Positions 12,093 through 25,400 of a stretch of DNA of 64,000 bases are shown here, piece by piece. Position 1 is the stretch's first letter, and each line of letters begins with the position of its first letter. The stretch lies in assembly GCA_907165065.1 (NCBI GenBank), contig OU015541.1:12329001-12393000 (forward strand), read 5' to 3'. A program made the translations under genes and the position numbers. This DNA comes from Caprimulgus europaeus (Eukaryota; Chordata; Aves; Caprimulgiformes; Caprimulgidae). The notes beneath the pieces were generated by a model. That model made no database searches. It worked only from the letters and a program-made list of their open reading frames with translations, and was not told the origin of the DNA.

Positions 12093-14728
12093 CTAAATCC
12101 ATAAAAGAACATTTAAATAATTAGCAATTAAGAACAGGGAGAAGTAACCAACACCCACAGACACATCAGGAGGCACCAGAAGCTCAGCCCTTTATCGAAC
12201 TTACTTGACATTTGAAGTACAGACTCAAGGTTACGGTTCCCAGCCTTAATTGTACATTCAGTGTTACACAACTCACTCAGCACTAAAAGGAACACCAGGA
12301 TTTCTTTTCTCCCCCGAGGCTATTGAGACCTGGTTTAATGATGTATCAAGGCAACCTAACAGAGCAGGAGAACACACACAGAACAAATCCTGTGTGTAAA
12401 CACTTCTGGGAACACACAAGTCACTCCTGCCACGAACTTGGGGTTTATTTTTCAGCATCCCAGACTTTTTCCACTTTTACTGAGCTTTTAGCAAAGCAGA
12501 TGAATGTTTTCTCCTTTCTCAGTGCATTCAGCAGTCAGTGCAGGCATGGCTCTGCATCTGTTGCAGGTCAGGATTTTCCTAACTGCTTTCATATGTATTC
12601 CAGTTAATTAGCTTTGTTAATGTTATAGAATAAATGAGAAACCATCTTTGCACTGAGACCCTAATGAGTAAACAAAAATCAAGACGACAGCTGTAACAGG
12701 AAAAGCGTTGATGAAAATGTACACTGTGTTACGGTATTGACAAGGAGAAAAATAGTTTCTAATCAATATTAATCAAAAGTTTCCTGCTCTGAGGGCTACT
12801 GTGCTTATTGAGTGTCTGGTTCCCAGTTATACCAGTTAGTCTGATAACAGACACTCTCCTGCTGAGTTTGTCTTTCTAATATGTTTCAACACAAGGATGA
12901 ACTTACAGGAAAAAATAAATACTAAGAGAAAAAGGAACAAAGAGCAACGTGATGGCAGTTCTACAGATGAGTTTTAGTCACACACTCTTCTGTTTGCTAA
13001 AAAACCAGAGCAGTTACTGCCCAGTTCCAATTCAAAGATTTGCTGTCTGGTCAGGCAGAGCCCAGAGGGCTTCATTGCGGGTTTTTGTGACATCCCATGT
13101 CCCCTTTTCCCCGCAGGGCTCTGCTGCTGCTGCCTGTGGAGCAATAACAGAGTTCAACTCAGCTGCTCTAAAGGTGACTGTAGGGACAAAACTCACACCA
13201 TTAGGGATGGAGTTATCCAAACCCAGCCTTTGCCACTTGTGTTACATAAACATCTGCAACATAAACGCCCATTGCAGGCTGAAAGCAGTAGAGGTGAGGA
13301 CTCATTAGCAAGGACATAAACAGGGAGCTACCACACTGCTCGAGTTCCCACGAAAACAGAAATGTAGAAGGGAATTATGGAAATATAAACCAGCATTGTA
13401 GAAATATAAAAGGCCAATTGGGTAAAGTTGTTACAAAGCACATGAGGCACTTCTAAATTTTGAGAACTGCTTAGCATTTCATTTCTCTTATTTTTTTTTT
13501 TTATATAATTCCACCCACAGGCAAAGGAGTAAAGCACTGATTTTTGAAATAAGTCCTCTCTGAAACACTCAGTGCAGAATCCCAGCAGAGTTCTTGGGGT
13601 AATGACTCGGTGGTGGTCACCAGCAGAACTTGAACAGGGAACTTGTGGCACTAAGCACACCCCGAAGGGAAGGGGTCAGCTCACAGCAGTACCTGGTTAC
13701 CCACAGTGCTCTGCAAGCCTGACTAAACTATTCCACCCTAAATCACCCATTTCCTAAGGGTTTTTGAGAAGGGTTCTTCTGGCAGGGAAGGAAAGAAGTG
13801 GGAATTTGTGATGCTTAATCTGAATAATCCTAATTTCTTAAGGAGCTACAATATTTTCATGCTCACAAGAGAAATACAACTCTGCAGATTCTCTACTTCA
13901 AATTTAGGAAGAATTTGGGACTGCTGTCTCCCTGGCTGGCTCACAGCAGGCTGGGGTGTGGACAAGGCATCCCTCCTTTTGATGAGATGCTTTGGTATCC
14001 ATGTTAAATTATTCCCAAGGGGCACCTGCAGGAGTTAAAACGGGAGAATTCTGGTCTGTCTTGTGCCAACAGAGCTCTACATCCAGGCCTGCCAGCTTGG
14101 GGTGCAGGCTCTCAGAAAACAGCCACTGAAGGCTTCAGGTGTGGATTAAGCTACTCAGCTCTTCCTCAGAAGTCCCTTGTCAGCATCCCAGGACACTGAA
14201 TAACATAGAACACAAAATGCTATAGCTAAGCTTCTCTGGTAAGGTCTTAAATTTTCTTGGTGATGGTGTTTTAGAGGCATGCAGAGGGGCAGACATCAGT
14301 GAAGTCACTAGAAATACAGATTTATAACCAGTAAGTGACACAGCTGTGGCGAGTATTCTCAGTAAAAATTATTTCCTTGTCTTTGCCTGAAATCACACAC
14401 CAAGAGATTATTGTGATATCTGGACTTCAGCAATCCGGTGTTAAAATATTGGTACCTTGTTTCAGGGAGATATTCCTATCCCTGATCATGAAACAGCAGA
14501 AAAAAAAAATCTAAATCTGAAATAAAATAGGAAGAATGAAGGCTTCCAAAAGCCATGAACACTGGTTTCAGCCTGCTCCCATGGATATCAACAGAAGCTT
14601 TGTCTCGTTATCAGATTGAGCACTTACAAATCCCCAAGTAATGCCCAGTCCTGAAACATCAACTCTGCTGAGGCAAGGGGCAAAATCCTGCCTTCTGCTT
14701 TATATAGCAGGGTTTAAGTCCTCAGTCA

Positions 14729-14795
14729 GATATATATGTGTGTGTGTGTATACATATATGTGTATATATATATCTATATATATCTATATATATAA
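14729..14795 (+). repeat. TA/TG microsatellite
   Basis: Alternating TA and TG steps with ATCTATAT interruptions over about 65 bp. Likely length-variable between individuals. Confidence 0.9.
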
Positions 14796-17119
14796 CCCAT
14801 ACATATACCCACAGAGTATAACAGAAATTCCAGGTTTAACTTTCTTTAAAAAGAACCTGATGAACACACAGCTATTGAGACTCACTTTGGAAGCCAGGCC
14901 TTGACACACCTCCTGGCTTGGTGGCATCATGTCCTTCTATGTGGGCAAAGCCCTGGACCTCACAGGACCCAGCCCAAAGCTGGGGAGATGCTGCAGTGCC
15001 CCCCGGGAGTGCGAGGACTGAGGTGCTCCATTGTCAATTAAAAGGTGTAGGGAGGGATATAGAAAAACTCTCTCTCCTCTTTTAATAATTCAAGCAGACA
15101 GCTCTTGTTCCATTTCTCAAGACAAGAACTGGAGTTAATGGGTTGCTCTAAATTCCCTCATACTGGAAAGCTGACTCTGTCTCTGCTCGACACAGGCACG
15201 GAGCAGTGTTGAAAGAGAAAAGTTAGTGTGGCTTCCTTTGGCTCTCACATGTCTATGGCAAGTGGCACTATGGCCTGGGGAGACCCAGTTTAGAGACAAC
15301 CCAGAGTCCTTGAAACAGCATTGGACAGACACGAGATCTGCCCCTGGCTTGAGGGGCTGCAGGAGCACGGCAGGGAACGGGCAAAGCCCAGATGAAAGCA
15401 CACTGGAGGTGTGTACCTGCTGGGTCACAGCCTTGCCCTGAGTCCACAGCCTTATTTGTCCCCTGACCACCTCAGCTGGATGCTACAGGAAACCTCTGCT
15501 TGCTGTGAATTTAAAAACAGCCAAAAAGACTCCTATCCCAGGCTCTAAGTGGTCTAGCATTGCACACAACATAACAAAGTCTCAGCAGCATTAACTTCTC
15601 AAGAACTTGGCCAACACCCTCCCACCTCTTCTCCACTGAGGGATTGCACCCTCCACTTCCCCTTCTTGAAGTCCAAGCAGCTGATGCTCTCCACAATGTG
15701 CCAGGGTGACCACCAAATGAGATTTGTGTCACCCAAAACACCCATGATGAGACACATCAGTCTAGGTCAACCCAGCATCCAAAACACAGGGCATTGCACA
15801 GTAGTTCATTTGTGTCCTCCACAGTGTCCCACCTTCACAAGCATTCCTGCAAGGTGACCATCCCTTCCCTTCCTCAGTGGTGGCCGGCACGGGCACTGCC
15901 AGGCTGTGGCTCGGCAAGTGCCCAGAAAAACTGGCAGGACCATAGAGGAAAGTGCTCAGGTCACTGGCAGGTCTGACTAAACTTGTTCAACCTGAATACT
16001 CTGTTTCAGCCCAAGCCTTAACCTACCCACACCACCACTAACAGACCTGTCCCTGACCTCCCAGCCCTGCTTGGCACCAAGCCCCTGAGAAACAGGCACT
16101 GCTTTCACCCGTGCACCCAGCAGCACTGCCAAAGCTGTTGCAATAGAGATATTAATTCTTTATGGAGCCATCAGACTGCTGTCCACACTGTGACAGACAT
16201 GTCAAAGCACAAGAGGAGAAAGCAAAGCTGCAGAAGCTCTCTGCAGTGGATTTTTTTTCCCCCTCCTTCCTTCAATTTCATTTTCCTTAACCACCTCCAG
16301 TGTTCAGTCTGGTCATGCACAGATAAGGCCACAGGTTTCTGGGGTGAAGTTAACAGCCTCAGGGGTAAGAGAAGCAAAGCATCACAGAGGAGACTCCATG
16401 TTGCATATTATTTGCAGCCAGATGAGAACTGGGGAAACAGTCAGTTGTTCCAGTGCTGGTGATCCCTGGTGAGATGCTTCCCTCCCTTCTCTCAGGAGCT
16501 CCAGTAGGAAACATTGCCTGAGAGTCACCGTTAAGCCTTCTCTTGATTCAAGAGCTGCAAGAACATCGCCTTAGATCTGTCTGCAGCTTTCTTTCCCTAT
16601 GTTTTCTGTCCAGAAACTTGTATTTTCCACCTAGAGACAACCTGCATCAAGCAAAGCAGGGGGAGTCTGTGACACCTGCAGGGGTTCTGCCAGCAGCTCT
16701 GCAGGAGACAGAAGCCAGACAAAAAGCACCTTCCAAGTCCCATCCTGAGCAGCTGTTAGTCCCATGAGGTTTAAGGCAAGCAGGGATTTGAGCCAGGGGT
16801 TTAACAGGAGCTAGAGCACTCCTTGGGAGCACCTGGAGTGGGATGTCACTGGGGTTACCCCCATGTCAAAGCAAAAGTGACAGGAGAGGTAGGACCAGTA
16901 CCTGTTTCAGATGAGGCAGCCTATTTCCTACCCCCCCCTCCATCAGCAAATGCACATCAACAGACTCAGAGTTCCTGAAATTACCCAGTGGAGCAGAAAA
17001 TCCCAGTGAGGTAGAGCTGTGCTGCTTAGTTGGGCTCCCCACACACTCATTTTCCCCATGCAGAAACCCATCCCACTGAGCCCACCTTCTTCCTGCCTAC
17101 CCACACCTCACCCCACCAG

Positions 17120-17518
17120 CAAGAGCTCCAACCCACCAACTGACCCCCACCACCAAGGGCTCCAACCCACCCACAGACCCCACCACCAAGGGCTCCAACC
17201 CACCTACTGACCCCACCACCACCAAGGGCTCCAACCCACTTACTGACCCCACCACCACCAAGGGCTCCAACCCACCTACTGACCCCACCACCACCAAGGG
17301 CTCCAACCCACCAACTGACCCCACCACCACCAAGGGCTCCAACCCACCTACTGACCCCACCACCAAGGGCTCCAACCCACCTACTGACCCCACCACCACC
17401 AAGGGCTCCAACCCACCCACTGACCCCACCACCAAGGGCTCCAACCCACCCACTGACCCCACCACCAAGGGCTCCAACCCACCAACTGACCCCACCACCG
17501 AGGGCTCCAACCCACCAC
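17120..17518 (+). repeat. 12-copy minisatellite, 33/36-bp units
   Basis: Twelve occurrences of GGCTCCAACCCAC (first copy AGCTCCAACCCAC), spaced 33 or 36 bp; the difference is one extra CCA in the CCACCACC spacer. All units are multiples of three, so the minus strand stays open in two frames for about 155-160 codons, giving glycine-rich repeats (GALGGGVS). I read this as a by-product of the repeat. Confidence 0.95.
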
Positions 17519-18808
17519 AAACCCAGCACAGCCCCAGGTGGGCAGAATGACTTTTATTCTGCAAGGATTAGAACTGCTCCAATCAAAGGTGCCAGGTAAT
17601 CACTGCAGGGACATTAGGAAGCACGTGGAGGTGGGGACCAGCTCCCACTGCCTGATTTAGCAGCAGGTGATTTGTTAAGTTCCAGATGTTTTTTTTTCTC
17701 TTTTTCTCTTTCTTTCCCTTTTCTGTAAGAAATCCAATTTGCCTGAAGGCAGCGCTGAGAGCTGATACCGACCTAATCCCTCAGCAGCCCAGACCTGACC
17801 TGCTGCAAATTTCCACCTCTCTCAGGAGCACAAAACCACATTCCTCTCCCTGACAATACAATGGCCCCAGGATCCACTTACCTTCAAACCTGCTTAAATC
17901 CCAGGCTGCAGAACACCGCCTATAATCCTGAATCCACAGCCAGCCCGTGTGAGCCGCAGGTGACCGTGCTGTGAAGCCTCTCACTTGTTTGGCAAGCCCT
18001 AAAAAACAGCATTAAATATTTTTCTATAGTTCTTCCTTGAAAAGCTTACAGTTTTTTCCTTCTCCACCCTTCCCTGCTAGGGTTTTAAATCCTCTTTGCT
18101 CAGCAAATATTAATTTTCTTTTGTCCTGCTGGTGCTAAAATTGACATCTCTGTTTGGTGCTTTCCTCCCTTCCCAGCACACCTAACTGACCATTATTGCT
18201 GACAACGTCAGCAGGGATCTGGGAGGGCTCCTGAACACCACGGTGCTCCTGGAGAATCAGCTCAGGCAGACATGAGCACTTGTTTCTTCTTCCAGCCCTG
18301 CAGAGAACAGCTTGAAGAACACTGTCCTCCTGCTATGTTCAGAAATTTAAGCAAATAATTTGAAGGTTGTGTTCTAGACACGAGTTGTTTCAACACTCTC
18401 TTGATGATGCCCTGTTCAGCTGTGTTCTCCCAAGGGTGAAACATGGGTGTCACAGTGGCCTTTTCCTCCAGAGAGGTGGGCAAGTGAGTGTCAGTGTGTG
18501 GCTACACAGAACAAAAAAGCACAAAGGTATTTACTTTGCACCAAGAATTGGGGATGGTGGCCAAGAGCTCAGAAACCAACCAGCAATGTGTGGACAAGGC
18601 TGTGGCACATCACATCAGGGTATGGGTGAAGCAGGTCCAAGCTGTGTAACTGTTCCTGCTGAAGTCATTAGTGCTGAATCTCCACCAGGAGAAGAGAAAT
18701 GCTCCCAGGCTCGAGGACTTCACAGCAGATGTGCGGTGTGGAAGATAAAGAGATGGTGTCCATTGCTGGGATTGTGAACCCTGTGGGATTTACTGGGGCG
18801 TTGCAGGG
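17519..18808. other. Gap without a gene
   Basis: T-rich tract near 17689-17722. Otherwise I see nothing that supports a gene, RNA or repeat. Confidence 0.5.
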
Positions 18809-19423
18809 TGTCAGGGTTTAACCCGGCCGGCAGCCAAACACCACACAGCCGCTCGCTCACTCTCCTCCTCTCACAGGGAATAGGGGAGAGACTTGGAGAG
18901 GTGAAGAGACTTGTAGGTTGAGATAAGAACAATTTAATAATTGGAATAAAATAAAACTTAAAATAATGAGAATAAGAATGATAATGGTAAGAATAGAATA
19001 TGCAAATGAGTGATGCACAGTGCAGTCGCTCACCACCCACCAACCAGTGCTCAGCCTGTGCCCAGCCAATGATCCCAAAGGAGCAAAAACTCCTGAAACC
19101 ACAATCCTGGAAAAGATAGAGCCAGCCTTCCAGCCAACCCTCATTTGTACACTGAACATGATGTTACATGATATGGAACATCCCATTGGCAGAGCCAAAT
19201 ACCAGTTTGGGTCTGTTCATCTTATGCTCCCTCCCAGTTTCTTCTGCACCTACAGACTAAAACATGGGAAGCTGATAAGTCCTTGATTTCCCAGCAACAA
19301 CCAAAAACATCAGTACATTATCAATGTTCTTCTCATATCAAATCCCACACTGAAACCAAAACACAGAGCTGTTCTAGCTGCTGAGAGAAGAACATTAGCT
19401 CTGTCCCAGCCGAAACCAGGACA
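18809..19423 (-). mobile_element. Solo LTR of an avian endogenous retrovirus, probably ERVL-like
   Basis: About 615 bp, bounded on the minus strand by TGTCCTGGTTTCGGCTGG at the start and GGTTAAACCCTGACA at the end. This LTR family is familiar from many neoavian genomes. No internal genes flank it, so it is a solo LTR left by recombination between two LTRs. The 5-bp flanks (CAGGG and TGGGG) are only a partial match, which suggests a moderately old insertion. Confidence 0.8.
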
Positions 19424-22400
19424 TGGGGACAGCACTGGTGCCAGCTGCACGGGGCGCTTCCCCCGCAGGCAGGGCAGCTCCCAGGTTGGTACAAGTGCAA
19501 ATGGGAAAGATGCACCAACGCACCTTTCCAGAGCAGCCCAGGTGAGATGGCCACGCTGGTGAGCTCAGCGCTGATGTGCAGGTCCTGGGAGGTGGGTGAC
19601 CATGTCTCCATGGGCTCAGGCTCCCAGGTTTCACAAGCCTTTGCTGAGATGGAGCACGTGCACCAGCTACTATGAGCTGTTCTGAAAAAAAACCCCATGC
19701 TGGGTGTGACAGGGGGGACATTTCTACTTCTTGACAAATTTTCTGCTTCCCAAAACGTCGTGTAAATGTAGCTTAGGCAAAAATGGGGGAAAGTAGTGAA
19801 AAATGGAGCATGACTCCAGGAGAGCTCTGCCAACCAGAAGATTTTCATTCTGTTTTTTAAATGAAATGGTGCTGGGGCGGAAGGCACCCACTGCTCACCC
19901 CACACCTCGTCTGCAGCACGTCCTGCTGCAGGCAGCACAGGAGGCTCCTGGGACATCTCAAGCCAGGCAATTTGCATTTACATCCTGCTTCAATCCTATC
20001 TAACAGCTTAAAGTTCTTATTCCAAAAGCTAAATTATTTAAAAACCCTCTCACTTAGTCATTTGAGGAAATTCTCTTTTCTCTGGAGAAATTACTCTATC
20101 TTTATGTTCAGTAAGGAAGAAATTAAACATGATCCTATTAATTATGGTTCCTCATTTAACATAAATCTATAACCAAATGACTTGTATGTCCAAACAGTTG
20201 TGGCAGCAGTATTAAGAAATTATGACATTAAAGGTTTGCACTTAAGTTCAAAATGTTTCAGTTCTACAGCTCAGAAGAAACTGATGCCACATTTAGAGAG
20301 ATGCCACCTTTTTATTTTCAAGGAGAAACATGGAGGAGCAAAACACTTTCAAAAATATGCACAATTTTGCTTTAGTTTCAAGAAAGTGCTTAGGATGCTT
20401 ATGAAACGAAATTGATTTATTTATTTATTTGTTTGGTTGGGTTTTTGACTAGATTTAAGCCACAGTGCTTTCTTTAAAAAGGAAGGGGCAGCTTGGTTGA
20501 GCATCTTCTGACAAAGCCTATGAAGCAAAAATACGCTGAAGGCATGAAGTCTGCAAAGCTGGAGCAATGGAAATTCTCACTTCTGGCAGGACTTGACTCG
20601 CTGGGTTTCTACCAGCCTGGTGAGGATTTCTGGTGTCTGTGGCTCCAAAGAAGTCAATCTCAGATCTGAGGACTGATTTCCTGAGCTAGAAAACTCTGGG
20701 GTATTTCTGTCTGCATTTCAGGAAAAGACTTCCTTCAATTCAGGAGCCGGAGCTGCTCAAACACTCCTCTAGAAGGAAGAAAAATAGGAAATTATCAGTT
20801 ATTATCAGTATTATATATTATCAGTATGGCTGCTCAGAAGAAAGTCATGGGGGAGAGGGGGGAGGATCCTTCTGTGGGAAATACCTAATTGCTATTTTGG
20901 GTTCAAAATCAGAACAGTGGGATTCGGGTTTTGTTTTCTTGATATCCTCTCCTTGCAGAACAGGGTTGCTCACACATGAACCAGCTCTGTGCAGCTCAGT
21001 CCCTCTGCTGCCAGCCGCTGCAGTGGGGTAGTGGAGAGTACTTGAACATTAAAGTTCTCCTTGAAATGGTGACCCTCTATTTAAACCTTCCCCATAAAAC
21101 CTGGAGCTGGAGATAAAACCCTTCTCAACGAGCCCTGTTTCCCAGATTGTAAGGGTGTACTTGGGTAGCTGATAAAATCAATTGTTCGTGACTGCTGGCT
21201 CCTGCAATTGGAATGACAAATGCCTGTGAAAACTGCCACCCACCGCTCACTAAATTCGTAATTAAAGACTCATTTCCAGCCTCTCTGCGAGGCAGACAGC
21301 ACAGCCAGCGCTCAGACCTATTTCACATCCCAGCACGTGAAACAGCAGAGTAGGTTGAAGGCGATAGAATGTTATAAAGTGCATTTTGAGTTGGGTAAAC
21401 ACACTCAAAAGGTTTATGGCTCCTGGGAATTGTTGTCTTTGCTGCCTGGGGAATCTGTTGTGTTGTGAAAAACAGTATTTATTGGGATTTTAAAAATGCA
21501 TTCAGGAGAATGGGCTCAGGGGTGGTATAGAGATGAATTATCCCCTCCATTTCTGTGCCATTATCAAAGTTGGTTTTGTTCAATATCCAGACAAATGGAT
21601 CTGGTCAGCGAGGAGCAGAAGCAAAGCCTCCTGTGACCAAGAGCCTCTCAAGAGATATGGATGTGGGAGTTTTACAGCACATTGGGAAATCCAGCCCTCA
21701 GGAGACAGGGAATTGTCCCTTCCAGCCTCCATTCAGCCCTGAGGAGAGGGGTCAGTGGAACATCCCTGGGATGCTGGAGCAAAGCTCCCCCAGATCACAC
21801 ATGCTGGGCATCTCCCAGCTTTTCCAGGTGTGAATCTGCAGCCTGAACCCAGTACAAAAGCTCTGCTACCTCCTACTTCTTCTATTCCAAGAAAAACATC
21901 AAATTCCCATAAATGCCAGATTCTGCCTTGCACCTCCTGCACCTGTGGGCAGTGCAGCACCATCAGCTGCTCGGGCTGGAGCCAGAGATCTCGGCCGTGG
22001 CCGCTGCCATGGGCACTGCTGCGGCCAAGGAGGGCAGGTGCTGGGACCAGGTCCTCACCCTGGGGACAGTCCATAATAGCACGTGATTAATTAATCTTCC
22101 CCAGGTGATGGAAAGGTCCATCGCTGCGTGGTGCCACCACAAAGGGGCACCAGCCCTTCTGCCCAGGCTGGACCGTGCCTGCGGGCAGCCAGGCTTGGCT
22201 CTTCCCGTTCCCAGGGCAGAGGACGCTCCGGGGGCTGGATATCAAAGGCCGGCTGCAAACAATGTCAGCCAGAGTGCATAAACAAACCTACAGAGAGGTC
22301 ACAGCAGGTCCCACAACAAGAAGTTACCAGCAGTTAACAAAGGATAAAAGCAAAAAGCAAAGCCCCCATCCCTGGTTCCTTCCATCTCCTCCGCCCTCGA

Positions 22401-25400
22401 GCAGGAGGGTGTCCATCACTGCTGAAATCAAAGCTTTCCTCTCCATTGTTCCCTCAGCAGAGAGAACAGCCCATGGCCCTCTGCCACCAGGGAGCTGAAT
22501 GAAAGCAACCCAAGGCCCCCACAGGACAGGACCCAGGGCTCTGGGTGCCCTGAGGAGCTGCAGTGAAGCCCCTCTCCCAAAGCAGGAGGCAGAGCTGGGC
22601 TAGGTGGCCAGTCCAAATCCTGCCCCAGCCCTTCACTGCTGGTCCATAGCTTGGGGCTTTGCTGGAGGCTCAGGAACATCCACAGGGCAGCTCTGGGCAC
22701 AGCATAGTTGCCTCCAAAGCAGATGTTCACAGTCCAGCATTGCATGGCTGCTCCAAAACCCACATCCTTGTGGAGCTCTAATTTGGATACCTCAACCTGT
22801 CCATTCCAACACGTGTAAGAGGGTGGAGTCCTGTGATGGTGACGGATCCCATGTAAGGACAGACAGCAGGAGCACTGTGCTCACAGGCCTCCCTGGCTAT
22901 GTAGCATTAACCAGTGTAATTATTTACAATCTTCTTCCTGTTTTACACACATTCACTCCTGCTCCTATTCTTACACTCTTCCCTCAACACATCCTGGAGG
23001 TCACTACCAAGACCAGGCTGGAAGAACCTTTGATCCAATGCAGCTTTATGTTTATTGGGGTAAATTCATGACTGAGCCTGGAAGAAAACTATCTTGACTG
23101 GACAACCTTTATGTTGACTTGTCTATACAGAGTTTGTCTGCTGGTAAAACTTCAAGTGCCAAGAGTCCAGCAGTTCCACCAGTGTCCCTACCGACCTTCA
23201 CAAGGATGTGAGTCTCCTCTGCTTCATCCACAACACCAGGAGCTTGCTCCACTGTGGTCTCCACCCATGTCAATACTTGCCACAAGGCCCAAGCAGAAAG
23301 TTCCTATGGAGCAAGGAACTAAAACTGTTTGTCCTTACCAGCAAAAGCAGGGTTTGCCATGCAGGGACTATCTTTCAGGGAGATTTGTACCCTAAATGGG
23401 GCTTTTCATGAGAAATCCACTTAGTATTCCTCTAAAATTCCAGGAGGGTGAAATCCCCCACTCCTTCATCTCATTAAGAATGAAGGAATGCCAGGTATGT
23501 GGCAGGAATCTGGGGCGAGAGGGGGAGTGGGGTTTATTTTCACAAAGCTGTAGCATGGAAAATAAAATTTGTGATCCTAGGATGAGGATTTGAAATATAT
23601 TTCCCAGCGCTGTGAAGCAATGCCAGACAGAAGCATCACACTAATGCACATGCTTAACCCAAGGGACACAAAACTAAGTTTAAAGATGACAAAAAACCAA
23701 ACCCAATCCTGCCACATCGAGAAATCAGAGTTGCTTTTCCCAATATTAGCCAAGCTATGCGAGGTGTTATGCAAGAAGCTTACTAACAGCTCAAACCCAG
23801 CGCTAGCAGATGGCACCTACCTTGTGACAACTCTGCTCATGTGCATGGTGAAATCCCAGGGGCACGTCAGTGTGGATACATCTAGTTTGGGACCTTCTGA
23901 AGGCATTTCACCTTTGGAGCACTGACAGTGTAGTAGTTGGCAGCTTTTAGATCAGGTGGATTTATCTAAGCAGAGCAGATGGAACGCTGGAAGGCAGCTG
24001 GGGCTCAAGGTGAGAGGGGAGGTCACCACCCCCCAAGGAACAGGAGCCTGTGTACCCCAGAGACTTCTGGTCATTGCAGCAGTGACTGAAATTATTTCTA
24101 ACGTTGTGTGGAGGAGCCCTGTCAGCATCCCCACCAGCCTCCAGAGACGAGCAGGAAGACCAGACCAGCAGGACTGTTTATTTGGCTGTGGTTGGGCTGC
24201 CACTCAAACGCAGAAACAAGTGTCAGCGAGTCAGGCGAGTTTGTGTTATTTATTACCACTCTCCTTTGGAGAGAGCGAAAACACCCTGAAGAACAAAATC
24301 CCCACATCAAAATCCTCACTGGAAAGATAAGACTACCCCAAAAACTGTTTGCACAGACTGGAACTCACCCCCAAGCAAGCCTCAGACAAGGCAGCAAGTC
24401 CCCAGCCTCCCATGCTCACATGGGACAGTTTTCCCACTGGTTATAGGGAGCATTTAGGAGCACGGAGGATGCCCCAGTGAGAGCTGCAGAAACAGGGTGA
24501 TAAGTTTAGGGAGGAAGAAAATCAGCCTCGGCTGCAGCCTACAGCCTCTCACCCCTCCTGAGCAGCAGGGAAGGTGCCTACAGAGCAGCCCCATGTGCCA
24601 CCATGGCAGCTATGAGGCTCTTGGGGCAGGTTGCCATCACCCCCCAAAACTTCTCTTACTCAGAGGTCCACCACACACCCTCGCCCTTCATCTAAAGAAG
24701 GCACCCCATGCACCATGGCCCTTCTGCTACACAACACTCAATCATCCACCGTGTTCCCAAGGAGTTCAAACATGAGGAGCTTCGGTGCTTTCCAAAGGTC
24801 TCTCTCCTCTGGCATTCATGTGACACAGGTTAGAATAAAGCCACACTTTCTCCTTGCATGTTGTAAAGCTCATTTGTCCAGCCAGAGCAGTGCACCGAGC
24901 TGCCCTGGGGATGAGCATCCTCTTGGTGTAACAGCCAGTGCAGGAACCTGGATGCCTCCACAGTCTCTCACTGGCAACGTAAAAGATCCTCTCTCCATCA
25001 GCACAGCACATTTATTTCCTGACAGATAAAAGAAGAAGCTGCTTTATACTTCACCTCAGTCCTGAAAGAAATAAAAAAGCTAAACAAATACTGCCATGCC
25101 TAAACCCAGGAATGTTAAGAGCACGAAAGCTTGAGTCAGATCATAAATCCTAAATCCAGCTTGCTCCATATTCTAACTGACAGTCATCAATAGCAATTGC
25201 TCAAGGACAAAAGCATCACTGCATGGAGTGGTTCTTACCACACTGCGTGCTTCTTCCAGCTTCAACAGATGGTTTGAACACCTTCCACTTGGCCCACTGT
25301 GCATTAAGCACAGACAGACCTGTTCTCCATGATTGTATTTGACCTCCCACCTGATCCCCCCAACAAACCCCTTTCCAGCCTTCCCATCACCTTTACTGTC

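Larger units (their letters stand above)
5201..17119. other. Intergenic region without a recognised gene
   Basis: About 12 kb. It holds (AAAT)n tracts at 5205-5228 and 6686-6706, a short tandem repeat at 7716-7827, a TA/TG microsatellite at 14729-14795 and two doubtful open exons at 11.2-12.1 kb listed separately. Several frames of 90-170 codons occur but none shows a signal peptide with a domain, repeated family motifs or paired splice sites. Confidence 0.5.

Noticed and set aside
17047-17564. Glycine-rich repetitive proteins of 155-160 residues on the minus strand
   Set aside because: Pure translation of the minisatellite, open in two frames because units are multiples of three.
19333-19977. 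214-codon minus-strand frame
   Set aside because: Begins in unique sequence and ends inside the solo LTR; no domain, no splice support and no family resemblance.
22604-23071. 155-codon plus-strand frame
   Set aside because: No domain or conserved motif; composition fits non-coding DNA.
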